This document shows, one piece after another, positions 1 through 11,085 of a DNA stretch of 64,000 bases. The DNA lies in NCBI GenBank assembly GCA_020091685.1, contig CM034599.1:40845279-40909278 (forward strand), given 5' to 3'. Each line of letters starts with the position of its first letter. Position 1 is the first letter of the stretch. Position numbers and translations under genes: made by a program. The stretch is from Lutjanus erythropterus (Eukaryota; Chordata; Actinopteri; Lutjaniformes; Lutjanidae). The notes under the pieces are model-generated. The model saw only the letters and a program-made list of their open reading frames with translations. It had not been told where the DNA came from and searched no databases.

Positions 1-344
1 TCAGGAGGTATGTAATTTACCTCAGTATTGATAAATATTAAATGTCCACTGAGTCAGATTTAAGAGGACCCATGAGCAGAATATGCAAGAAATGAAATAT
101 AATATTCATAAAAAATGTTTTCATTAGTTTATAATCACCTGAGAATACAACTCCAATTCCAAAGAAGTAGTGTAAAACATAAATATAAACAGAATGCAAT
201 GATCTGCTATTTTTTTCTTTTATTCAATAGAATACAGTGCAAAGACAAGTTATTTAATGTTCAAACTGATTAATTTGATTGTTTTTATTAAATATACACT
301 CATTCTGAATTTGCTGCCTACAAATCATTCCAAAAAGCAAGTGT
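1..344. other. AT-rich non-coding DNA, nothing recognised
   Basis: This is low-complexity AT-rich sequence with short T runs. I see no open frame, splice pair or known repeat end. Confidence 0.5.
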
Positions 345-565
345 TTATGAACTGAAGACTCTAACTGTTGAAGTTTTAAAGTGAAATTCTTTCTCATTCT
401 TGCTTGATATACAACTTCAGCTGCTCAACAGTCCGGGGTCTCCATTGTCTACTTTGTGCTTCATAATGCACCACACATTTTTAATGGGAGACAGGTCTGA
501 ACTGCAGGTAGATCAGTCTAGAGCCTGCTTTTGGAGTGGTCTCTCTTAGCAAAATGGCAAATATA
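345..565 (-). pseudogene. Tc1/mariner-like transposase C-terminal remnant
   Basis: Read on the minus strand, one frame gives CSSDLSPIKNVWCIMKH. After a one-base frame change the next frame gives RPRTVEQLKLYIKQE. Together these match the C-terminal part of Tc1/mariner DDE transposases, which cut and paste the element and whose third catalytic acidic residue lies in a SPDLNPIENLW-type motif. Here the Glu of PIEN is Lys (PIKN). There are in-frame stops as well as the frameshift, so the copy is dead. No N-terminal DNA-binding domain or terminal inverted repeat was found nearby, so this is a fragment. The superfamily call is by motif. The subfamily is not determined. Confidence 0.7.
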
Positions 566-1329
566 GATATAACATTTATTCAGTTTATCTCAGTTTTGGT
601 CTCCACCAACTCCTGAGGGAAATATGTGGATCTTTAGCTGCTACATGCTGGTCACTTTCCTCGTCTGCCTGTTATTGCTGGGTAGGTAGTGTACACTTGG
701 TTTATCATGAAACACCTTCCTGCTGCAGCTGAAAATGGGGCTGACAGTGATGAGAGTGAACCGAAACAGCAAATTTGCAGACTATAAAACCAAGACAATG
801 AGCATCAGGATGCTAAAATGCTAATTTTATCTGTGTGTGTCACTCCATATAGTCAACTGATCCATTGTGAAAATAAAAAATATTGATTAGGGCTGGTTTA
901 ATCAAACTTTTTTTTTGTCAGACCATGTCCAAGTCCTCACAGCTCACCTTCAAACAAGGCACGCCAGACGATTTCTAAAATGAGATAACGTGTAACCCAG
1001 TGTTTGGTCAGTTTGACCTTCGACCCCTTCAGAACTGGTTATCTGACACCCCAATCTGTCCACACTCAGATACTGCTAACACATGGTGCTTAGAGCCTTG
1101 ACCCTATGTAACACACACACATCTATCTATCTGGACACATCTTTAGGTGGGTGTCAACAGCTACTTTGTTTTAGCTCATCGCCAAAGAATTCACAGAGTG
1201 AAGTTTGGCGTCAAACTGTTTCCCAAGTCTTTGAGCATGAGTGGAAGTGAACAAGGAGAAGGATGAAAGGGGAAGGTTAAATGGAGGGTGAAAAATGCTG
1301 TTAGCAAAGCCTGTTTGAGGATGGAGGAG

Positions 1330-1330
<1 letters not shown>
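566..1330. other. Non-coding DNA, nothing recognised
   Basis: I see no convincing open frame, RNA gene or repeat end. A short (TCTA)n run sits near 1121. Confidence 0.45.

Positions 1331-1362
<32 letters not shown>
1331..1362. repeat. (CA)16 microsatellite
   Basis: This is an uninterrupted CA dinucleotide tract. It accounts for the Cys/Val-rich open frames read across it on the minus strand. Confidence 0.98.
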
Positions 1363-1364
<2 letters not shown>

Positions 1365-1379
1365 TACATGCATGCAAAC

Positions 1380-1770
1380 ACACATGCACACGCCCCTCCA
1401 GCGAGCAGATATGCAGGAGATTTAGTTCCCTTTTGAATATGTAATGAGTTTAACATGCGTGATGAGCTGGTGGTTGATTCCTGGCGAAGCAGCTGTGATC
1501 CACGCAGCACATTCAGGATTATCTGCCGACGAAGATAACGGGCAGAACAAAGCTGGGGAGAGCGCTGCAGGCGGAGGAAGCCCTCGCTGCTCAGCAGCGC
1601 TAGCCCCTCACAGCTATTTGATTGGAGAATTCCCCCCACATTACCTTTGCATGCCTCCAGGCTGCACTCCACATTTGGGGGTGGGCGGCCATGGGGGAGG
1701 CAGTGTTGGCTCAGGAGGCGACAAAGCATTACTTACATTGTGTTTAGAAAGCATGTTTGGAGTCTAGGAC
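1380..1770. other. GC-richer unique island, possible conserved non-coding element
   Basis: Unique, CpG-containing sequence stands out from AT-rich flanks. It holds a CTTTGCATG octamer-like site near 1648 and a GGGGGTGGGCGG GC-box-like run near 1677. An open frame of 107 codons crosses it, but the translation is not recognisable and no splice pair brackets it. A regulatory role is inference from composition only. Confidence 0.25.
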
Positions 1771-2054
1771 ATAACTTCTTAAAGCTGCACTTTCCATCAG
1801 CTTAGCTTTGATTACAGTCAGCTGTCTGATGAGCTGAAGAAACGAGACGCTCAGCTGGTGGATGATTTATGACGGGTCTGATAATCATCAAGATGAAGAC
1901 ATATTTAGATATTTAATTGTACAACAGTATCTTATAGTAACAGTATCTTATGTACCACATTGACATTTGGTCTCTTCTTTAAAGGGGCACTTCAAAGTGA
2001 AAAAGTCTAAGCAGCAGAGGAGATATCCCACAGCAGTGCACTCATGCCACAGCA
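1771..2054. other. Non-coding DNA, nothing recognised
   Basis: Unique AT-rich sequence with no feature that I can support. Confidence 0.4.
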
Positions 2055-2340
2055 GGAAAAGAAACAAGGATCAGTATCATGGTATAATGTGAAAAGTTTG
2101 TTGGTACAACAAGATGTCTTTTATGCTATGATAAGATATTTTCAGGTCATTATGACAAACTTTTCTTGTGATAACAATATACTGTTTATCTTGTTATAAT
2201 GTGAAATGTTTCATGTGATGACAATATAAAGTATCATGCTATGAAACATTTTATGAGTTAAATGTTTTTTGTTTTATTATAATGTAATAACAATGTAAGC
2301 TATCAAATTACAATGTGAAACGCTTTGTATTATAACAATC
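2055..2340. repeat. Degenerate palindromic minisatellite, block 1
   Basis: Units related to TTGTTATAATGTGAAATGTT recur every 35-50 bp in both orientations. Examples are ATAATGTGAAAAGTTTG near 2082, TTGTTATAATGTGAAATG near 2190 and TACAATGTGAAACGC near 2309. Each unit is partly self-complementary (TTATAAC with GTTATAA). The copies are diverged and spacing is irregular. Confidence 0.6.
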
Positions 2341-3094
2341 ATAGGAACAAGGGATTAAATGGAGCAGCTGCACCCCTGCAATTAGTTTTTAAAATTTTGA
2401 GTTTTGGAGCAAAAATAGTCATAATCATGCCAGTCATAATCATAATAAAATCAAGCATGTTTAAAATATTCAGAAGGTGGGTGCACTCTCTCTGGCACCA
2501 AACAGGAATCAGCAAAGCGGATAGTTACTTCAGTAACAGCCAAAAGAAAACTCCTCAATATGGTCTCACACATGATAGACACTGAATTAACAGTGTCAGT
2601 CTCTGTGTTTAATTTATCTGATCCACCAAGCAGCACCAGTTTTAGTGTGAAATCTTTTAAACCTGTTTGCCTCTAATTCCTACTGTCTTCTCCCTGTAAA
2701 TTAGCACAGCTAACCAGTGGAAGGTGGTAATGAGTCAAGGCAACAAAACTCAAAACGTAAAGTTTGCACAGAAATACAGTTTATCTTCATGGATTATATT
2801 AATGCCAAATTCACAAGAAGGCTGTTGACATACAATGACTTTTTGTATATTTTTGTGTTTCTAGAATGAGGTGTTTTTCAGCACATGAAAGGAATTGTTA
2901 ATAAGTCATATTTCTTACTAAAGTGAGTTTGGCGTAATATTTTCCCCAGAGAGCACAGGCAGGTTTGTGTTTTTTTGAGCACTGGTAATATGTATTATTA
3001 TTATCTTTTTTTTTGTTTTTACATTTTGTTACCACTGCAGAAAAAAAATCCTTTCATACCTCCTCTTGCCTGGTGCTATTCTTGCACCCCCAAT
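2341..3094. other. AT-rich non-coding DNA between two minisatellite blocks
   Basis: No known repeat end or gene was recognised. The similar TGCACCCC words at each side (about 2370 and 3084) may be chance. Confidence 0.35.
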
Positions 3095-3330
3095 TTTTAT
3101 GTTAACAATAAGTTATTTTTATAACATAAAATATTTCACGTTGTGGTGTGACAACATATTTTTATGTGACATCATAACAATATAAGATTTCACCATATAA
3201 CCTTAAATGTTTTGTTATAATAATTATCAACTTCATGAAAAATTTTGTTATAACAATAAGTTATGACGTTATAACATGAAACGTTAGGAGTTACTATATT
3301 TTATGGATTCTTTGGACAACAATAAAATAT
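3095..3330. repeat. Degenerate palindromic minisatellite, block 2
   Basis: The same GTTATAACATGAAACGTT-type units as at 2055-2340, in alternating orientation (clear at 3110-3150 and 3225-3290). A further scrap with TGCTATAACAAACATTTCAC lies at about 3890-3965. Confidence 0.6.
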
Positions 3331-3389
3331 TTGCTGATATCACAAAGTCTGCCATGATATGATTTTGATTTGATTCAGTTCAGGGGTCT

Positions 3390-3650
3390 GTGATTGATAT
3401 CATATGTCGAGCTTTAGCTCTGTGCGTGGATCCTACAGGACCTGAGGGGTTTGGGTCTGGTCAGGCCTCTTTTCTCACGTATTGCTCATGTTGAGTTCAA
3501 GCTGTATTGTATTTATTTATTTATTTTAATTTTTCTCCCCAGTTTACTTGTTGCCAATTCCAATTCCCTGCATGTATTGTCCCTGTCACTGAAAACTCCA
3601 ACTATTTGGTACAAAGAGGGAAGCTTGTTCAGAAATAGGCGCAGTTGAAG
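3390..3650 (+). repeat. Interspersed DNA element, shared with 25.1-25.4 kb
   Basis: The stretch from CCAATTCCCTGCATGTATTG to GGAAGCTTGTTCAGAAATAG aligns, in the same orientation, with 25220-25320. The left part starts with CGAGCTTTAGCTC. The second copy ends in the complementary AAAGCTCTAG, which suggests a DNA transposon with short inverted termini. No coding capacity was seen. Confidence 0.6.
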
Positions 3651-4359
3651 TGCTAATCACATAAATTAATTTAACATAGTGATATTTATGCTAACTCAGA
3701 AAAAGCAGCTAAATTATTATTTGACAATTTTATGATTGAATTCTTTCAGACATTTATGACACAGACATGTCATGTGAATTTCAAAATAAAGGCATATCTT
3801 AAAGATGACAATATATTTTTACTTTGCATCAATTACATTGGATTGTTGAACATTGAATCAATATATTGATCCAGATGAGTTTCTTGTTGTGACAAGGTGT
3901 TGTAATACCATGAAAAACATCTTGCTATAACAAACATTTCACACAATAACATGTTAGATCTGTTTTTTTCTTTTTCTGGTGTGGCACTAATAGTTTAGAA
4001 GAAATGCTGCAAAAATCTCTGATGACATCATCAGAGGTTATTTTCTAAGTTTTGACAGAAGAATTTGAGCTGCTGAAGACTTTACATTACAGTCTGAGTA
4101 GTGCACCACATGACTCATGAGTAAACTGACCTTTATGTGAAATGGGAGTAACAGTGGGAGTAGCAGAAGGTGATGTTGAACACATATTGAACCATTTTCT
4201 GCTGCAGCAGCACTATCAGTGTAAATATTTCATATGGACAATTGAAATTCTGTGTCAAGTCAGAAAAAATATAGATTCCATCCTATTGATGGGGAGTGTT
4301 TGAGAGAAAGAACAAATGAAAGATTGACTAGATATCTGATAGCAAAGTAACGAACATCC
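3651..4359. other. AT-rich non-coding DNA
   Basis: Unique sequence apart from the minisatellite scrap at 3890-3965. I see nothing else. Confidence 0.4.
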
Positions 4360-4790
4360 TCTCACTTCACTGCCCTCGTAGCCTTTTACCAGAATCATTT
4401 TGAAAGTTTAATGGCTCTGCAGGTGCTCACATTTTCAGCTTGAGTCTCTCATTCTAACCTCCAGCTATTGTGGTGTAAAATGATCACTGCAGAAGTCGTC
4501 GAGAGTCCCGCCGTTTAACTTGAGAGGGACCTTATTAAAGGCAATTCAGCGCTTCTTTTCAGAGCCAAAGTTGAGTTGGCTCTTTCTGAAGAGATGTATT
4601 TTCTATCATGAATGTTTCAATTTTTTTTTTTAAAAAAAGGGGGGCTCCTTGACTGGCATGTCAACGACTGCTGAGACTAATGATTTGGCTTTTGGCTCCC
4701 GACTCCAGATGAGACTCTTGACAGTGGCTTCCATCGGGTGCATTTCTGTAAAATGATCCTCAGCTTGACGACAGCATGTCAAGAGAATAC
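4360..4790. other. Unique island, possible conserved non-coding element
   Basis: A moderately GC-rich unique stretch is interrupted by a T/A/G homopolymer run at 4620-4647. It has the mixed-complexity look of teleost regulatory DNA, with no open frame, no repeat ends and an ordered word composition. The call is inference. Confidence 0.2.
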
Positions 4791-6581
4791 TAACCTTAAG
4801 AAGTTATAAAGGACCAAAACAGCATATAATTTCAAATATTTATATAAAGTTAACCTGACAGTTGCTTTTATCCCTGCTACCCATACTGGGCCCACTATAG
4901 TACATAAGGGATACTCCACTTAGCTTTGCCTGGGGGCCACACAAACACTGCACTGAGGCTATCAGGTTCTGACTGGTGCCTGATGGTGCCTCATATTAGC
5001 AACTTTGCATACAGCAAATGTAATTTAGCAAATTAGACACAGCAGCTTGGGATTGGGATGAGGTGGCAGAATAAAGGCATATTCATAAGGCCATTTTTCA
5101 TTTTCATTTAATTGCCTGTTTTCATTTTTAACCTTTTCACCCTTTGCTGTCCTCACTCATCTCTGCCAAGCGGCAAATCTGGCTGCAGCAGCCCTGCACA
5201 GGTCAGAAATCAAAGATCAGGCGGAAGTTATAGGGGAATTTTCTCCCATCCTGAGAAAAATAATATGAATCAATTCATTTTCATTGTAATCAAAAATGGT
5301 CGGAGGGCCACCTACCACGCTATCAGGGGCCAGGTTTGACCCACATGTCCCAAAGTGGCCCTGTGGTGCATGATCAGGTGGATAATGTTTACTCAGATAA
5401 AAACACAGGCCTGCTGACCTGCTGTGTGAAAAAAGCTAAAACAAAGTTGCTGCATAGTGCATGTTAGCCACAAAGTATGAGTCGCCAAACCAGACAAAAG
5501 ACGAGTGAAAAAAGCAAGAGGAGAAAGAGCTAGTGCATGAGAGATACAGAGTAATTATTGTGCGTGCAAGAGGTTGAAGGTGTGCGAGAGAGAAGGAGTT
5601 ACCGCAGAAGAGAGACTGAATTTCCACTGAGCACGGCACATCTGTGCCATGGTGTTGATCCATCCTCCACATGGCTGCAGCTCCCACCAGCAGAGTTTCA
5701 GACATATTTCAGGAGCGGAGTGTTTTCCCTCCTGATTATGTAGACTTGCTCAGATTTTGTTGATGTGATCCTCTTTTCTTGCTTTATGTGCTTTTACCAT
5801 GGTTAGTAGACTGAGTAGTAACTTAGTTTCTTATCTGTCTGTCTTATTAATTGTGAGTCTGCACTGGGTCTTTTATTTTGAAAACTGACTGGATTCTCTT
5901 TGCTTTTTCTGTGTCTGACTTCCTGCCCACTCAGTCTGCTCTGTGCAGATTGATGCGGCATCCATCAAAAATAGACTAGCATGTCAGCTGGAGCTGATTG
6001 CTGCCATTCTGCACAATGTTTGTGCGGACCAGTTGTAGCACAACACAGGCCATGATGAAGCTCTTCTGTTTACCCATTCTAATTCGAGGCCTAAAATTCC
6101 CAAGAAACTATGTAATTCATTTCAGCAGTATTCCATTGGAATTAAAGGTTGGGAATGTGATTCTGAAGAAAAATTGTTTATATTTGAATTCAACACAATA
6201 GTGTTGTGTGGCTTGGTATGACTCACTTTTTGTTTCACATTTGCAGAGTCAAAGTTGTGTGGAAACAACTGATTTTTTTTTAGTGCACACAGAACGGGGA
6301 GCTGGAGGACCATGAGGAGACACTCACTGAATTTGATAAAAAGTATGTTGGATTAGAATACCTTTAAATGCTGTGTGCTGTTTGTTGAGGAGGGTGTGCA
6401 AACACATGATTATAATGATCTTGAGCACAGCTATCATTTCTTCAAGTATCAAGTCTCCTAAAGTTCCAACATGCCAAGTTGACTAAAAAAAATGTTATTT
6501 ACACCATGTTTTTACCCTGAATCTTCACTGTAGATCCTTAGCTTGGAACCACTTTCACGTGTGCATGTACACAATCTGAAC
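4791..6581. other. Non-coding DNA, nothing recognised
   Basis: Open frames here are under 90 codons, lack splice signals and have no recognisable product. No repeat family was identified. Confidence 0.4.
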
Positions 6582-6598
6582 TGTGTGTGTGTGTGTGT
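6582..6598. repeat. Short (TG)8 microsatellite
   Basis: This is an uninterrupted TG tract. Confidence 0.95.
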
Positions 6599-6869
6599 TA
6601 TGATGGTGTGCAAATGGCATGTCGGGACTTTAGGACACTTGGATAATGTCAGACAAGCATGTATGGGGGTATTTTATGTTTTTTTTTTTCCAGTTGCTTT
6701 TTACGTTTGAAAACTGGTCACCATTCACCTCCACTGAGATTCTGCAACACTGTTTTCCTGTGAAACTCCAGCAGTGTTTTGTGGACTAACAAAATAAACC
6801 TTACCCTCACTTGGCATGAGGATGAGTTGATAATGACTGAATTTTCATTTTTGGGTGAAATTCACTGCA

Positions 6870-6945
6870 CTGGTGCCCCAACCACATACAGCTGGTGGCC
6901 TTTTTATTTTTTCACCCCTGCCCCTCAGACAGCCACCACTGATAC
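6870..6945 (-). repeat. End fragment of hAT-like MITE (same family as 9.04-9.64 kb)
   Basis: The stretch GGTGGCCTTTTTATTTTTTC plus CACCCCTGCCCCTCAGACAG matches the right end of the element at 9585-9642. The reverse complement starts CAGTGGTGG, like a hAT-type terminus. Confidence 0.6.
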
Positions 6946-7209
6946 ACAAAATAGTAATGTGCCAAAATCAGTCAAAGTTTCTTGTGTGTTTGTTATAGAA
7001 ATGAAATTAGGGGTGTTCCATTTCTCCTCTCTTAGTTTTCTGTGGCATCTTTTAACAAGATCTCCAGCGGTGGGTGAGGGGGAGTTTAAACACTCTGCCT
7101 TCTGTTGCTGACAGTCTCCTGCTGGACTTGAATAACACAGTGACCTAGTTAGGAGGAAGCTGATGATCTCCCCCACCTTGTCATCAGCGGCCTAAGACTA
7201 ACGGATGAA

Positions 7210-8030
7210 ATAATTTCTCCTTATACACAACTCAAAGAAAGAGCAGACAGAGGCTTAGCCCAGGCTTGTGTGACACATAACGGCTATCTAATCATGCCGA
7301 ATGCAAACGATCTGGCTCCCTGGTGGCTTGGCTCTGGGATCTGGCAAAACCTTCCACTCATCTGGGCCCTGGCTTTCTCTGGACTGAGCTAAAGGCCTGC
7401 CGAGAGGGAGGCCTCAACTCGCTACAGTCAAGTGCTGCTGGCAACCAATTAATGTTAGCAAAAGGGGAGAAGAAGGGTAGGAAAAAGCACCTTGCACAGC
7501 GCTTTTCTCAGGCTCCTGTTTCCATGGGCACAAGCTCTCTAGGGGTGGTGATGTCAGATAGTAACAGGTAGGTACACCACACTGCCACCTCCTCTGAGCT
7601 CAATTACATCTTTGTAGGATTTTTTTTCACCTATCAACTGCGAACTTTGTGACCTGCAGACTGTTGGAATGTGTGATTTCCTCGTTTCCCCTTTGGTCTG
7701 GTGGTTATGTGAAGACGGATTCTGTTCAAGAACTCTATTTTTTTACCCCCTCTCCTCCTCTCCCTGAGAGAGGGCGGCACTCTGCCACCGGATCATCTGC
7801 CAGCAGAGCCGCCCCAGTGCCAACTCCTTTTCATTCAATCAGAACAAACGCCTGCATTATTCAGGCTGCCATCTCTCTAGAATGGATCGCCTATCGCTCT
7901 GCCAGGCTGCCGAGCTTGCACTCACCAACAGATATGTTTGCTGTTCGCGTTAGAGGATATTTCTTTTCAGCAGAGTCTGTTGCGGGTGCTATTTTACTTT
8001 GCAAATCCAAAGGCATGCACTAGAGAGCGT
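7210..8030. other. GC-richer unique island, possible conserved non-coding elements
   Basis: Two dense unique blocks lie at about 7240-7460 and 7750-7970. Neither has repeat ends. Several overlapping open frames cross them (up to 124 codons at 7649-8023), with no recognisable domain and no agreement with splice signals. Homeobox-type ATTA cores occur (CCAATTAATG near 7444). I infer possible enhancer DNA from composition only. Confidence 0.25.
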
Positions 8031-8489
8031 ACCAGAGGATCACTCTCAGAGCTTAGACCCCTGCAGTGCAGGATTTTTTCTGCTGGTTTATTACACTGTT
8101 TTTACATCAAAATTAGTGCATATATTGTTTTTTATTAACACAGCTATGCCTGCCAAAAATAAGCAATTGACCCTTTTCCCTTTGCCAGGAGACGACTATA
8201 CCTTTCTGATTTTTTTCTGATATGCGCTGGAAAGCGAGACTCAACTTGTGTGTGCAGGAGAACAGAGAGAAAGATGTTTTTGAAAGTGTCTGTGTTCCGT
8301 TCTCAGTGCTTTTGTAGCTTCCAGCTGAATCTCTGCGGTTTGAAGTTTAATTTCTCTCCTGCGTCGCTGTTTGTACTTTCAGGTTCCTGCTTTAAGTTCA
8401 CTTTCAGCTGGACAGGAGTTGTGTTAAGTTACTGTTGATGAAAACCCAACATTTTCTGATTTTGCAACTTCATAATAAAAGTGTTTGAA
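8031..8489. other. Non-coding DNA, nothing recognised
   Basis: T-rich unique sequence without supported features. Confidence 0.4.
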
Positions 8490-8802
8490 GTAGAGCTGCA
8501 ATGATTAATATTGCCAACAATTGTGTGAAGTGATTAATCTTTTTTTTTTTTTTTTAAGAAAAATTTACCAAATTCTCTAATTTCAGTTTCTTAAATGTGA
8601 ATATTCTCTGGTTTCCTTTGTTCTCTCTGACAATAAACTGTTGTTTACATCACTGTTGGCTTTGGGAAACAGTGATCAACATTTTTCACCATTTTCTGAC
8701 ATTTTATGAGCTAAATAACTAATCAATTAATTGAGAAAATAATCAAAAAATTGATCGACAATGACAATACTGTAATCGTTACTTGTGGTCCTAGTTTAAA
8801 TA
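8490..8802 (+). mobile_element. MITE with GGGCTGCAA-type ends (copy 1)
   Basis: It starts TAGAGCTGCAATGATTAAT, a decayed form of the teleost TAGGGCTGCAACTAA end. Internally it shares GGGAAACAGTGATCAACATT and AATCAATTAATTGAGAAAAT with 53450-53525. It is non-coding and contains a 15-base T run. The ends resemble common non-autonomous DNA transposons of fish. The superfamily is not assigned here. Confidence 0.7.
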
Positions 8803-9035
8803 ACAAAATAACTTTTATTGCAAAGAATTTATAGGGAAAAAAAATGTTTATCCACTCAGCTAAAGACCAGCGTGTCATAAACACACCTTAAGAGGTGACT
8901 GCCTCCCTGGTGCTTCCATCTTTGAAAAAATGATGCAATAGTGTCTTCTCGGATGCCTGAATGGTAGATAAAAGTGCCCTTCCAGTGGCTAAAACACTGT
9001 AAAGCGTCCCACATACTAGAAAATTAGCTCTACAT
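8803..9035. other. Non-coding DNA
   Basis: Unique flank of the next element. Nothing recognised. Confidence 0.4.
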
Positions 9036-9642
9036 ACCAGAGCTGGCCCTACCCAATGTGGTGCCCTAGGCGAGATTTTATATGGCACCCCCCTCCATCG
9101 GCGATTTACGTACGCTTACAAAAGAAATCACATAGCATTTTTTTACCTTTGTCCCCCCTCCAGACCCCTCCATGCTGGTTATTTACTGATTAGCATACCA
9201 TGTTGAGGCTAATCGCTCTGAAGCAAGTTATCAACTTAACAGTACACTGTGCTAAATAACTGATGCAGTACAACTGATGCTTCATGTTATTACTGTATCT
9301 TTACTTTACTTCTTTCTTTCTCCTGTTTTTCCTCCTCTTAAAAAAATTTGCCCCTCCCCGCACAGAGAGCGAGCAGGTACCAATCAGCTGGTACCTACCT
9401 ATATTGCCAAATGGGCCAGTTGGCTCTGCTACATACCTTTAAATAGTTAAATAGTTCCCTATGTGATTTTATTACAGAGGTGCAGTACTTAAAGTCACAA
9501 GATAAAACAATTTTAATCTAAATTGAATTGGAAGTGTTTCACCACAAATGTGTCATGACGTGGCGCACTAGCTGTGCCGCCTACAGGTGGTGCCCTTTTT
9601 ATTTTTTCACCCCGCCCCTCTGACAGTCTGAGTCTGCCACTG
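9036..9642. mobile_element. Non-autonomous hAT-like DNA transposon
   Basis: The left end reads CAGAGCTGGCCCTACCCAAT. The right end, reverse-complemented, reads CAGTGGCAGACTCAGACTGT. Just inside each end are runs about gene-free GGCACCCCC / GGTGCCC. Both ends begin CAG, as hAT elements do. A second right-end fragment at 6870-6945 shows this is a dispersed family. There is no transposase frame, and no clear 8-bp target duplication was seen (flanks CTACATAC and CTGTGAAG). Confidence 0.6.
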
Positions 9643-10270
9643 CTGTGAAGCGTTGGTGCACTTTACCACCAACACCAGTAAACAGCAAGCGAAGTAGCTT
9701 TAAGCATGTCCACACTCCTCACATCCCAGGATAAATGTGTTTACATAGCACACTCAGCTCCACACTGCACTCTTGCTAAGTGGCTATTAAAACAGTGCCC
9801 CTCTCCCTCCCCCCGCCTGGTTAATGGCCAAGTGATGATGTGCAGAAGGTCAGACGATGGGCTGCCATGCCAGTGGCCCAGTGTGTCGGTGCGACCTGCC
9901 TGCCTGCCTGCTGATCAGTGTCACTCCACCCACTGTTGTGTTGCCATCAGCACTGATGTGGGGGGAAGTGCTGCACTCCAAGATGTAATCAGAGTGCCTG
10001 CTCTGCTCCAAAGGCCAAACAGGATTTTGCCTTATTTCTGCTGTAACAAAGCAGTCAAGACAGCTCTTTGGTGCTGGCAAACTGCATTGATGAGCTCATT
10101 ATTCTCCAGGGCTGCTTTTAACCGGTGTGACGGGTCAGGTCATATAATAAGATTTAAACTGGGAGCTGCTCTATTCAGACATGGTTTCAGTGTCTGTGAA
10201 TCCACACTTCAACTCTTTGCAGACGTTTTTTTTTTGAAAAGTGTATATTTTATTAACCAAACTTAGTGAC
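9643..10270. other. Unique GC-richer segment with an unrecognised 186-codon open frame
   Basis: An ATG-initiated frame runs from 9706 to 10266 on the + strand. Its translation is Cys/Ser-rich with no domain, signal peptide or membrane segment that I recognise. It lacks splice junctions and a 76-codon frame overlaps it on the other strand. I treat it as chance or as conserved non-coding DNA rather than a gene. Confidence 0.3.
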
Positions 10271-10924
10271 TGAGCTCAACGCTGGCTCTGATAATGACAA
10301 TACTGTGGTCTCATCAGACTACATGCAGATGTGTCTGTTGTGCAGCTGCATGACTCATCTCCTCACAGAGTCCAAATCTAAAACTGCTATTAAATCTTCT
10401 GATGTCATCATTTAGTCGAACTTGGACATGTGGAGAGACAGTCTTCAGCAGAAATATGCTTGTGGTCATGTAATATACAGTAATAAATGTGTGATAAGAT
10501 TGCTGCAGGGGGCAGGACATACCTGCAGTGTAACATCAGGTCAGTGTTGTAATTTACAGCCCCAGCACACAGACCTGTTTAAAGCTCATCCAAACCCACA
10601 GTGTTTATAGACTGCAGTGTGTCATACTGTATAATGATTTTGCCTTAAGGAGTTGTTACTGATCATTTCCTTGGAATACTTTCCTTCTTGTACTCTACTC
10701 GGTGCTGAAGTATAAATTATGACGACAGTTAGAGTTGTCTCTGTGTGTAATTTAAGAATACAATATAACCACAGAGCACTAAAAGTGATAATGAGGAGTC
10801 AGAAAATGTCTTGAAGGAGAGAGGCAGAGAATTGTGCATTACTCACATACTTACTTGTGAGTTGGGAAAAAACATCTTTTGAGCAGGTTCTAATTTTTAC
10901 TCTTCGATTAAATTTTAAATGAAA
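10271..10924. other. Non-coding DNA, nothing recognised
   Basis: Unique AT-rich sequence. Confidence 0.4.
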
Positions 10925-11085
10925 CTCTTGGTTATCAAACCTTCCTCCTAGTGCTGACAGTTTTTGTTAAATGTTGACGTCTTACAGAGTCGACAAAATG
11001 TTCCATTTTTTCATTTCACAGCATCATCGTAGTGAGCAGCCATTTTATTTTTTAAAGTGTCTCAGAGTTCTCTTAATGCTAATCA
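10925..11085 (-). repeat. Inverted copy of the 12.64-13.32 kb repeat (uninterrupted)
   Basis: Its reverse complement reads through ATTTTGATTAGCATTAAGAG, AATGGCTGCTCACTAC and GATGCTGTGAAATGAAAAAA, then ACATTTAACAAAAACTGTC. It matches 12655-13055 and then 13250-13310. It lacks the roughly 285-bp insertion present in the other copy, so it shows the empty site at about 11039-11052. Confidence 0.8.

Noticed and set aside
1171-1729. Cys/Val-rich frames on the minus strand around 1.3 kb
   Set aside because: They are read through the (CA)16 tract and carry no other recognisable content.
9706-10266. 186-codon open frame on the + strand as a gene
   Set aside because: No domain, signal or codon pattern is recognisable. 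It overlaps a 76-codon frame on the other strand, and splice or promoter signals are absent.
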